Positions 1-5,517 of a stretch of DNA of 7,309 bases are shown here, one piece after another. The notes under the pieces are model-generated. The model ran no database searches and was not told the DNA's origin. It saw only the letters and a program-made list of their open reading frames with translations. The first letter of the stretch is position 1. Each line of letters opens with the position of its first letter. The DNA is from CAG-791 sp963657295 (lineage in GTDB: Bacteria; Bacillota; Clostridia; Lachnospirales; Lachnospiraceae): NCBI GenBank assembly GCA_963657295.1, contig CAVKMX010000112.1, forward strand, positions 1-7,309. The letters are read 5' to 3'. The translations under genes were made by a program, and so were the position numbers.

Positions 1-47
1 TGAATTACAATGATATCAAAGCATCGGAACGTTGAGGGAGTGATGGC

Positions 48-243
48 ATGCATTTCAGTAAGAGCTTTATTGCCGGATTGGCAAAGTCTGCAGGGCTCTT
101 CCCGGTAAATAAAAGAAAAAGAGGAATTGAGCGTTTACGACTGGATGCAGAAAGACTATCAGGCATTAAGAGGAGACTGGATGAATGTCGGAAACGATGT
201 CAGAAAAGGAATCGAGCATTGCTGCAGAGAAAAATGCGGATAA
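48..243 (+). pseudogene. Small gene with an apparent +1 frameshift (about 64 aa if repaired)
   Basis: An ATG at 48 follows a GAGGGAG ribosome site (34-40). It reads MHFSKSFIAGLAKSAGLFPV, a hydrophobic, gene-like N-terminus, and then passes into an Arg/Lys-rich stretch that looks like out-of-frame translation, ending at 254. In the +1 frame, straight after the A-rich run at 109-120, is a much more protein-like segment with the elements YDWMQKDYQALRGDW and VGNDVRKGIEHC, ending at the TAA of 241-243. That second frame has no well-placed SD of its own: the TTG at 127 has a GAGGA almost touching it, and the ATG at 145 has none. Removing one A from the five-A run at 116-120 joins the halves into one 64-residue protein with junction VNKRKEELSVYDW. 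I infer a single-base insertion, a sequencing error, or less likely recoding. A terminator begins 24 bp after the second-frame stop, as expected for a real gene ending there. No family can be named with confidence. Confidence 0.5.
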
Positions 244-266
244 GCCATTTCTAATTGGCAGAGAGC

Positions 267-286
267 CGTCCTTCGGGGCGTTTTTT
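267..286 (+). terminator. Rho-independent terminator with UUCG loop
   Basis: A five-base-pair stem, CGTCC (267-271) with GGGCG (276-280) including one G-U pair, closes a TTCG tetraloop and is followed directly by six Ts (281-286). It lies just after the broken small gene and before the next promoter, so it separates two transcription units. Confidence 0.75.
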
Positions 287-307
287 AATGGCAGAAGATT
301 TCTTTTA

Positions 308-337
308 TTGACACATTTATCAATGCGTTATTATAGC
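308..337 (+). promoter_or_regulatory. Candidate sigma-A promoter for the 45-aa ORF
   Basis: A perfect -35 box TTGACA (308-313) is followed after 18 bases by TATAGC (332-337), a four-of-six match to the -10 consensus. It sits just after a terminator and about 50 bases before the start codon at 387, the expected place for a promoter. The -35 is strong and the -10 is only fair. Confidence 0.5.
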
Positions 338-386
338 CGTATAAGATAGATATCTCAAATAACGGACAAGCGGGAAAGGAGATCAT

Positions 387-524
387 ATGGAAGGAATGAC
401 AGATAAGCAGATGGAAGTCATCCTTAACCTTGTCGCCGACAAGTTCCAGAGCTGCAAGAACATGGAAGAAGTACAGAAAGCAATTCGGGAAGTCAGAGAC
501 ATGGCCAGGAAAGACAAGAACTGA
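387..524 (+). CDS. Small hypothetical protein, 45 aa
   Basis: The ORF starts at ATG 387, five bases after AAAGGAG (375-381), and ends at TGA 522-524. A second in-frame ATG at 396 would give a protein starting MTDKQMEV and may be the true start. The product is hydrophilic and highly charged, predicted helical (core LNLVADKFQSC, then KNMEEVQKAIREVRDMA), with a lysine-rich tail and no signal peptide or membrane segment. It resembles the short uncharacterised helical proteins often carried on Firmicute mobile or accessory elements, but that is an impression and not a family assignment. It has its own candidate promoter and lies between two degraded small genes. That it is translated is supported by the SD site and balanced amino-acid composition. 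Its function is unknown. Confidence 0.6.
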   Translation: MEGMTDKQMEVILNLVADKFQSCKNMEEVQKAIREVRDMARKDKN

Positions 525-540
525 ATTAAAGGTCGAGAAG

Positions 541-568
541 GGGGCGGCGGACTTGCCTGGGCCGTCCC
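541..568 (+). other. 8-bp hairpin between small ORFs
   Basis: GGGGCGGC (541-548) can pair with GCCGTCCC (561-568) over eight base pairs (one G-U) around a 12-base loop. There is no U-tract after it, so it is not a standard terminator. It lies in the gap between the 45-aa ORF and the ribbon-helix-helix-like remnant and could be an mRNA stabilising or attenuating structure. Its function is not shown. Confidence 0.35.
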
Positions 569-628
569 GCATCTCTTGCAGGTAATTGTAAGGGACAGCA
601 GAACAATAGGCAAGGGAAAGGGGCAAAA

Positions 629-811
629 TTGGCAGAGCACTTCGACCAGATCAAGTACAACAACGAGTATAACCGGCTGAACTATGACCGGATCAGCCTG
701 ATGGCTCCCAAGGGCCGCAAGGGTATCCGCGTGAATAACAGGCAATGTGGCATCTGCATCGTGCTCGATCTGGGACTGAGGCGCAGGGGCGGCAGGAGTA
801 ATCTGATTTGA
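629..811 (+). pseudogene. Degenerate ribbon-helix-helix-like small protein
   Basis: A TTG at 629 follows AAAGGGG (617-623) at a five-base spacing, a convincing start. Residues 1-31 run MAEHFDQIKYNNEYNR and then LNYDRISLMAPKGRK. That pattern (an N/Y-rich lead-in, YDRI-LM-PKG-K, a beta strand then a basic turn) is familiar from the N-terminus of small Arc/ribbon-helix-helix DNA-binding proteins common in Firmicute accessory regions, often antitoxin-like. In such proteins two helices with a small-residue turn and VN motif should follow. Here the tail reads GIRVNNRQCGICIV and then an Arg/Gly-rich run to the stop. GIRVN and NR look like scraps of the expected helix-turn-helix region with bases lost between them. 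I infer internal deletion plus a frame change, leaving a protein unlikely to fold. An intact but divergent 60-aa protein remains possible. No toxin partner is visible. Confidence 0.5.
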
Positions 812-816
812 ACGAA

Positions 817-847
817 TTGTAACAACATCCGTGTACGGGCGTATATA
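817..847 (+). promoter_or_regulatory. Weak candidate promoter upstream of the 29-aa peptide
   Basis: TTGTAA (817-822) and TATATA (842-847) are separated by 19 bases, longer than ideal. The -35 matches four of six consensus bases. The position, about 65 bases before the start at 913, is sensible. Low confidence. Confidence 0.25.
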
Positions 848-877
848 TATGCAGGAAACAAAAACACACATAATAAA

Positions 878-896
878 TGAATAAAACGATTATTCA
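878..896 (+). promoter_or_regulatory. Perfect 7-bp inverted repeat just before an SD site
   Basis: TGAATAA (878-884) and TTATTCA (890-896) are perfect inverted copies around the loop AACGA, ending one base before the AAAGGAA ribosome site (898-904) of the 29-aa peptide. It could be a weak 5'-leader hairpin affecting translation, or a small operator. It is AT-rich, so chance occurrence is possible. Confidence 0.3.
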
Positions 897-912
897 GAAA
901 GGAATATACGTT

Positions 913-1002
913 ATGTTTATGTTTACGATTCTTGCAGCTGTGGCGGCCCTGATTTACGGATTGTGCGAACTGGTATCGGCTTTTCTGCCGACAGGAGCAT
1001 GA
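913..1002 (+). CDS. 29-aa single-pass membrane peptide
   Basis: ATG 913 follows AAAGGAA (898-904) at an eight-base spacing, and the ORF ends at TGA 1000-1002. The peptide is almost wholly hydrophobic: starting MFMFTILAAVAALIYG, continuing through LCELVSAFL and ending PTGA, it forms one predicted transmembrane helix of about 22-24 residues with a single Glu and one Cys. There are no basic residues to set orientation. It lies 154 bases before the GT-C membrane protein on the same strand and may share its mRNA. It could be a small membrane partner, a leader peptide, or a type I toxin-like peptide. None of these can be chosen from sequence alone. The SD, the proper hydrophobic span and the position support a real gene, but the shortness leaves doubt. 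Confidence 0.45.
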   Translation: MFMFTILAAVAALIYGLCELVSAFLPTGA

Positions 1003-1143
1003 TACAGAGAGCATCCATGAATACGCGAAACCTTTTGCCGGAGAATGCGCGGCAGTGACCTGCTTTGAGTGGAACGGAAGGCGGCAGCTACGGTATAATA
1101 ACCGCAGCAAGACGGGGGTATCACACCGGGGAGCCGCGGCGGC

Positions 1144-1151
1144 AGGAAGGG
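1144..1151 (+). promoter_or_regulatory. Ribosome binding site deciding the GTG start of the GT-C protein
   Basis: AGGAAGGG lies five bases before GTG 1157. No comparable site precedes the in-frame ATG at 1055, and the 34 residues added by that ATG are polar and lie outside the first membrane segment. GTG 1157 is therefore preferred. Confidence 0.6.
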
Positions 1152-1156
1152 AACGC

Positions 1157-2794
1157 GTGAGAAAGGGTCTTTCAGTCAGAGTATACGGAATTTTATCAGG
1201 GGCACTGTATGGCATGGTAGGCGTGCTGGCCGGAGCGGTGCTCCTGTTCAGCCTGGCGACAGTGATTGTTTTCCGGCAGTACGAACAGAATGATCTGTTC
1301 GATGTTGTCAGAGACAATGTGCCGCTGCTCCTGCTGTCGATGGCAGGTGTACTGGCGGTAATGTATGGCATCTGCCGTTTATGGAGTCGGAAAGGGAGAA
1401 CGTCTTTCAGACCGCTGCTCGTGGCGGCCGGTGCCTGTTCACTTTTCGTGATCCTTGCGGTCCGGGGGAATGCCACAAATGACGCGCTCCAGCTGGACGA
1501 AATCATGCAGGAATTCTCGGCCGGGGATTACGGGAGCCTCGGGACCGGAGGTTATCTGTTCGTTTATCCGTTTCAGATCACCTATGTGCTGGTCGGACAG
1601 GTCCTTGCGGCAATTTGCGGACCCTCCGATTATCTCATCTATCAGCTTCTGAATGTGGTTTCCATCCTTATCAACCTGTATTGCCTTTATCGCATTGCCT
1701 GGGAGCTTTTCCACGACAGAAAAGTCTGCATGGTGATGGAGCTGCTGTCCATGGGCTGCTGGTTTTATTATGTGTTTGCAACCTTTGTTTATTCAGACCT
1801 GTGGTCTTTTGCACCGCAGACAGCGGGACTTCTGTTCATCATCCGCTATCTGCAGGAAGGCAGACTGCGGAACCTGCTGCAGGCTGCACTGTGCATTTCC
1901 GGCGCTGCATTGTTGAAGACCAATTCGTATGTGGCGTTGATTGCGATGATGATGATCCTCGTCATTGATGCACTCTGGCCGGAGAGAGCGGAGGAGGGCG
2001 GCAGGTTCGGGGAGCCTTCCTCCCTCGAGGGAAAAGAATCCGAGGGAGGAAGCCGATGCGGCATTCGAAGGCTGCTGCAGGCACTTCTGGCTGCCGGCTT
2101 CCTTTTGCTGGCGGTGGTTGTACCGCAGAAGGTGATATACCGGGCTGTTGCCGATGCTGCCGGAATTGAGAGCTTCCCGGAGGGGACCCCGGCTATCACC
2201 TATGTGGCCATGGGCATGCAGGAGGAGGAGGGAAAATACGGCTGGTACAACGGCAGAAACGTCGGCCTGTACCGCGAAGCCGGCTATGACCGGCAGACGG
2301 CGGTGGAGGCGTCCTGGGAGTCCATCCGGGAATCCATCGGAGAATTCCGGAATTCCGGAAGATATCTGGTGCGCTTTTACGCCGGGAAATTCCTGTCGCA
2401 GTGGGGAGATCCGACCTGCGTATCCATGCGTGAAATGGAAGAGACAGCGCGTCATACAGAGGAGACATCACCGCTGGCCCGTTCTCTTATTTTCGGCATG
2501 GGAAGTCGGATCCTGCAATGGGGAATGAACGTCATTCATTCCGTGATTTATCTTGGCTTCTGTGTATATCTATGGGGAACCCTGCGTCAGCTGCGAAAGA
2601 GAGAACGGAGAGCGATCACAAGAGCAGAGCTGCTGATCGTGATTTTTCTGTTCGGCGGGATGCTGTTTCACCAGCTGTGGGAGGCCTCCGGACGATATAC
2701 CATGCGGTATTATCTGACGATGCTGCCGATGGCGGCACAGGGGATCACGGCATTGTTCTCAGGAATGGAGCATGTGTGGGGACAGCGGCTGTAA
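1157..2794 (+). CDS. GT-C-type polytopic membrane glycosyltransferase-like protein (545 aa)
   Basis: The chosen start is GTG 1157, five bases after AGGAAGGG (1144-1151). An in-frame ATG at 1055 would add 34 polar residues without a clear SD. About twelve membrane segments are visible, roughly at residues 10-39, 55-74, 84-102, 133-154, 158-184, 190-211, 214-231, 239-273, 305-326, 452-473, 490-507 and 518-536. After the third comes a loop with acidic residues D109, D114 and E115 and a GDYGSLGTGGYLFVYPFQ element (123-140). This arrangement, an acidic first external loop followed by a GGYL-YP motif, is typical of PMT/GT39-like GT-C enzymes of Firmicutes, which transfer sugars from lipid-phosphate donors on the outer face of the membrane. 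A large external region (about 330-450) carries MGM and GWYNGRN elements. A polar cytoplasmic loop at 275-304 is encoded by a perfect inverted repeat. Donor and acceptor are unknown. A surface-glycan or wall-polymer role is inferred. Class confidence is good, exact function low. Confidence 0.7.
   Translation: MRKGLSVRVYGILSGALYGMVGVLAGAVLLFSLATVIVFRQYEQNDLFDVVRDNVPLLLLSMAGVLAVMYGICRLWSRKGRTSFRPLLVAAGACSLFVILAVRGNATNDALQLDEIMQEFSAGDYGSLGTGGYLFVYPFQITYVLVGQVLAAICGPSDYLIYQLLNVVSILINLYCLYRIAWELFHDRKVCMVMELLSMGCWFYYVFATFVYSDLWSFAPQTAGLLFIIRYLQEGRLRNLLQAALCISGAALLKTNSYVALIAMMMILVIDALWPERAEEGGRFGEPSSLEGKESEGGSRCGIRRLLQALLAAGFLLLAVVVPQKVIYRAVADAAGIESFPEGTPAITYVAMGMQEEEGKYGWYNGRNVGLYREAGYDRQTAVEASWESIRESIGEFRNSGRYLVRFYAGKFLSQWGDPTCVSMREMEETARHTEETSPLARSLIFGMGSRILQWGMNVIHSVIYLGFCVYLWGTLRQLRKRERRAITRAELLIVIFLFGGMLFHQLWEASGRYTMRYYLTMLPMAAQGITALFSGMEHVWGQRL
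2016..2052 (+). repeat. Perfect 12-bp inverted repeat inside the GT-C gene
   Basis: CTTCCTCCCTCG (2016-2027) and CGAGGGAGGAAG (2041-2052) are exact inverted copies around a 13-base loop. The repeat encodes part of a Gly/Glu/Ser-rich cytoplasmic loop (residues 275-304) between membrane segments, so the reading frame tolerates it. It is strong enough to form an mRNA hairpin and may mark a small inserted element. Confidence 0.7.
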
Positions 2795-2913
2795 CATCAG
2801 GCCGGGTATTGCGTATGTATCATCAGAAGAAGAGAAACCACCGCACAGCAGGAAGGAACTGTACGGAAGGACAATAGGGTGATGCTGCAGAGCAACTGCA
2901 GAAGGAGGGACAT

Positions 2914-2979
2914 ATGCTGAGCTTTTTGTGCTGGATTCAGGGACTGTTAGGCAAGAGATACATCACGGTGAAGCGCTGA
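2914..2979 (+). CDS. 21-aa peptide with strong SD site
   Basis: ATG 2914 is preceded by GAAGGAGGG (2901-2909), a near-perfect ribosome site at four-base spacing, and the ORF ends at TGA 2977-2979. The peptide is MLSFLCWIQGLLGKRYITVKR: a short hydrophobic N-terminal half followed by a basic tail (net positive), giving an amphipathic or membrane-surface character. It lies 119 bases after the GT-C gene and just before the shared terminator, so it is probably the last cistron of that transcript. It could be a small membrane-associated peptide or an unproductive ORF. The SD is among the best in the window, which is the main argument for translation. No family is recognised. Confidence 0.4.
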   Translation: MLSFLCWIQGLLGKRYITVKR

Positions 2980-3011
2980 TAAAGCTGTGACCGGGAAGGC
3001 GAAAAAGAGGG

Positions 3012-3047
3012 AAAAAGAGCACTGACCTTGCGGTCAGTGCTCTTTTT
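3012..3047. terminator. Bidirectional Rho-independent terminator
   Basis: A 16-bp perfect stem (3012-3027 with 3032-3047) with a TTGC loop contains the core GAGCACTGACC and is flanked by five As on one side and five Ts on the other. It therefore has a U-tract in both directions. It ends the plus-strand block (GT-C gene and short peptide) and, 21 bases past the hslO stop, the minus-strand MATE-hslO unit. Confidence 0.9.
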
Positions 3048-3068
3048 CTGCGGAACAGCTGCCTGCGG

Positions 3069-3965
3069 TCATTCCTGTGCGGCGGCTGTGACTTCATCGC
3101 GAATCTTTTCCAGCTCAGGACGGGAAAAGTGATATTGCTGCCCGCAGAACTGACAGGAAAGGTCAAAGGGACGGTTTTCGCGGATCATGGAAGTCAGTTC
3201 CGGTTCGCCGAGAAGAGAAAGCGCACGCTCCACGCGCTCGCGCGAGCAATTGCAGTGAAACTGCACCGGCATGGTGTCTGTAATGCGCAGATCATCAAAC
3301 CCCTTCAGTGCTGCGGCAAGCATTCCCTCCGGCGTGAGACCGTCTTCCATCATGTCCGTGACATAGGGGATGGCCTGCAGATTTTCCTCCAGCTGTGAAA
3401 TGGTTTTCTCCGAAGCAAAGGGCATCAGCTGGATCAAAAAGCCGCCCGCCTGTTTTACACTGCAGTCGGTATTCACCAGAACGCCAAGACCTACGGAAGA
3501 GGGAATCTGCTCCGATTCGGCAAAATAATGCGTCAGATCATCGGCAATTTCTCCCGAGTGGATGGCGATCTGCCCGTTGTAGGTATTCTTCATATCGAGA
3601 TCCCGGATGACGGAGAGCATTCCCTTTCCGACGGCACCGCCGACGTCCAGGTGTCCATCGGCCTTCAGGGGGAGCTCGACGAAGGGATTCTGCACATATC
3701 CTTTTACATTGCCGCGGCGGTCGGCAGTCACCACAATGGAGCCCAGCGGGCCGTCTCCGTCGAAGCGGAGCGTAATCAGATCACCGTCATTTTTGAGCAT
3801 GTCGCTCATCATCAGTGCACCCATCATGGAGCGTCCGAGAGCCGCAGTTGCAACAGGCGTGGTTTGATGGGAGAGCCGGGCCGTCTCTGTCAGTGCGGTT
3901 CCTGCCACGGCAAAGCACCGAATTTCATTATTTGCAGCAATTCCGCGGATCAGATAATCGTTCAT
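3069..3965 (-). CDS. hslO: Hsp33, redox-regulated molecular chaperone (298 aa)
   Basis: Hsp33 is a cytoplasmic holdase that is inactive when reduced and zinc-bound. Oxidants plus unfolding make it release zinc, form disulphides and bind unfolding proteins. The product starts MNDYLIRGIAANNEIRCFAV, typical of the family, and has the usual length of about 290 residues. The C-terminal redox switch is intact: C238-X-C240, 30 residues, then C271-X2-C274, the same spacing as the CXC...CXXC switch of E. coli Hsp33. The start at 3965 is chosen over upstream in-frame codons because the family begins here and a GAGGA site (complement of 3973-3977) precedes it by seven bases. That site overlaps the stop of the MATE gene, leaving only 10 bases between the two genes, so they are almost surely co-transcribed and perhaps translationally coupled. 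The gene is followed by the terminator at 3012-3047. Confidence 0.96.
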   Translation of the reverse strand: MNDYLIRGIAANNEIRCFAVAGTALTETARLSHQTTPVATAALGRSMMGALMMSDMLKNDGDLITLRFDGDGPLGSIVVTADRRGNVKGYVQNPFVELPLKADGHLDVGGAVGKGMLSVIRDLDMKNTYNGQIAIHSGEIADDLTHYFAESEQIPSSVGLGVLVNTDCSVKQAGGFLIQLMPFASEKTISQLEENLQAIPYVTDMMEDGLTPEGMLAAALKGFDDLRITDTMPVQFHCNCSRERVERALSLLGEPELTSMIRENRPFDLSCQFCGQQYHFSRPELEKIRDEVTAAAQE

Positions 3966-3975
3966 AGGTGCGTCC

Positions 3976-5352
3976 TCAAAGCTCCCGCGTGATGTTGCGG
4001 AGCCAGGTGAATTTGCGGTAGTGATGGATGACGAAGGGCATCTTTTCGAATTCATCCAGGCACATGACAAAGTATACTCCCAGTACCGGCAGTTTGAACA
4101 GGTAAGCGGCGGCAGCCATAGCAGGGACGGCAATGAGCCACATGCACAGGCTGTCCACAACAGCACCGAATTTGGAATCACCGCCGGCCCGGAAGCATCC
4201 GCAGATCCAGCAGGTGTTCAGGCCCTCTCCGATGATGCGGTAGGCCTGCATGGCCAGCATGACACCCAGATAGGACAGAGCAGTCGGCGTCAGCTTTCCG
4301 GTGTAAAGGGCTGTAAGGAAGGGGCGGATGGCCAGCATGACGAGTCCGCCTGCGCAGGAGAAGACAAAGGTGATGAAAACCATGCGGCCGGCATAGATTT
4401 TCGCAGTCTTCAGATCCCCGGTTCCCAGGACCTTTCCCACAACGATGGTGGTGGCATTGGCAAATCCCCGGCTGACAATGGCACCGATGTTGAGCGCCAT
4501 GGCAGCCACGGCGTTGGCGGCTACGGTATCACTGCCCATGTGGCCGAGAATGACAGAGAACATCGTGGCGGCCAATCCCCAGGCAATGTCATTAAAGCAC
4601 GCAGGAAGACCCAGCCGCAGGAAATCCTGCAGCAGAACCCTGCTGCCGGAAAACACATAGCGGAGACGGAAATGCAGATCTCTTCCGAACAGAGAATGGA
4701 GGACACAGACCAGGACTTCAAAGGCTCTTGCCGACACCGTTCCCATGGCAACGCCGGCAATGCCGAGTCTCGGCAAGCCGAAAAAGCCGAAGATGAAGGC
4801 GGCATTCATGAACACATTGATGCCGAGAGAGAGAACGAAGGTAATGCTGGGCAGCAGGACCTTTTCAGTGCTCCTGAGCACGGCAAAATAACCGGTGGAA
4901 AAGGATTCGAACAGAAAAGAAAAGGCCACCAGCCGGAGGTACCGTGACCCCTCCTGAATGAGCTGAGGATCGGAGGTAAAAACGGACATAATGGCGGTCG
5001 GTGCGAGAAAAGAGGCCAGAAAGGCCGCGAGGCCTGCACCCACACAGAACCGCACGGTCAGTCCCATGATCTGCTCAATGGCCGGAATATCCCGTTTGCC
5101 CCAGTACTGTGCACCGAGGACGGCGGCACCGGTGGTAAAGCCGTAAAAGGCAGTCCACATGATGGTGTGCACGTTGGAGGCCAGGGAGGAAGCTGCCATG
5201 GCTTCCTGGCTGACATACCCCAGCATCACGGTATCTGCCGTGTTGACCAGGGTGCTGATGAGGTTCTGTACCATGATGGGGAGCGCAATGGTGCAGGCCA
5301 TGAGGAAGAAATCCCTGCGGGAAAGTGCCGCTGCGGTTTTGTTCGTATCCAT
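3976..5352 (-). CDS. MATE-family multidrug/solute efflux protein (458 aa)
   Basis: MATE transporters are 12-helix antiporters that expel drugs, metabolites or, in some clusters, natural products using Na+ or H+ gradients. The N-terminus MDTNKTAAALSRRDFFLMAC is followed by the family pattern IALPIMVQNLISTLVNTADT and VMLGYVSQEAMAASSLA, and later a YFAVLRSTEKVLLPS segment and a GLPACFNDIAWG region that begins the second half. Length matches the family (about 440-480). ATG 5352 is the chosen start. An AAAGGAG lies upstream but about 15 bases away, longer than ideal, and the in-frame TTG directly after that SD is too close. The in-frame codons further upstream read through the preceding terminator and are not protein-like. 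A TACAAT -10-like box (complement of 5404-5409) may serve it, with no clear -35. It is coupled to hslO downstream. Substrate unknown. Confidence 0.93.
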   Translation of the reverse strand: MDTNKTAAALSRRDFFLMACTIALPIMVQNLISTLVNTADTVMLGYVSQEAMAASSLASNVHTIMWTAFYGFTTGAAVLGAQYWGKRDIPAIEQIMGLTVRFCVGAGLAAFLASFLAPTAIMSVFTSDPQLIQEGSRYLRLVAFSFLFESFSTGYFAVLRSTEKVLLPSITFVLSLGINVFMNAAFIFGFFGLPRLGIAGVAMGTVSARAFEVLVCVLHSLFGRDLHFRLRYVFSGSRVLLQDFLRLGLPACFNDIAWGLAATMFSVILGHMGSDTVAANAVAAMALNIGAIVSRGFANATTIVVGKVLGTGDLKTAKIYAGRMVFITFVFSCAGGLVMLAIRPFLTALYTGKLTPTALSYLGVMLAMQAYRIIGEGLNTCWICGCFRAGGDSKFGAVVDSLCMWLIAVPAMAAAAYLFKLPVLGVYFVMCLDEFEKMPFVIHHYRKFTWLRNITREL

Positions 5353-5414
5353 AAACGTAGAGAGCAACTCCTTTGATGTATTGCAACTGTCGGATGCTAC
5401 TCGATTGTAATGGA

Positions 5415-5456
5415 TAAAAACAAAGGAAGCCAGTCCCTTGTGCAAAAGAGACTGGC
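5415..5456 (-). terminator. Terminator after the double-glycine peptide gene
   Basis: Read on the minus strand, GCCAGTCTCTT pairs with AAGGGACTGGC (plus coordinates 5446-5456 and 5429-5439) over 11 bp with one G-U pair and a six-base loop. It is followed by an interrupted U-tract (TTCCTTTGTTTTT). It lies between the peptide gene and the MATE gene, so most transcripts from the peptide promoter should stop here, with some read-through possible because the U-tract is imperfect. Confidence 0.7.
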
Positions 5457-5517
5457 ATATCCGATGCTCGCCGCTGCTGCGAGGTCTGTCCGAAGGCCGG
5501 AGGAGACGTCTGCCTTT

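Noticed and set aside
383..871. Minus-strand ORF of 162 codons
   Set aside because: It lies opposite the 45-aa ORF and the ribbon-helix-helix remnant, with low-complexity, non-family-like translation.
1094..1099. Perfect TATAAT that might be a promoter for the GT-C gene
   Set aside because: No acceptable -35 box lies 16-18 bases upstream, so it was not listed as a promoter.
1055..1156. N-terminal extension of the GT-C protein from ATG 1055
   Set aside because: The extra 34 residues are polar and Arg-rich with no SD, while GTG 1157 has AGGAAGGG at five bases.
682..1506. Long minus-strand ORF (274 codons) opposite the start of the GT-C gene
   Set aside because: It runs across several plus-strand genes with good ribosome sites, has Ser/Arg/Pro-rich shadow composition and no SD at its start.
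2342..2357. Two tandem copies of GAATTCCG within the GT-C gene
   Set aside because: Only two 8-base units, inside well-formed coding sequence (EFRNSG). Probably chance.
2815..2877. 20-codon ORF after the GT-C gene
   Set aside because: It has no ribosome site and an unremarkable polar basic composition.
4021..4947. Plus-strand ORF of 308 codons opposite the MATE gene
   Set aside because: It is a Gly/His/Gln/Glu-rich translation typical of the antisense of a membrane protein gene, and the MATE reading is unambiguous.
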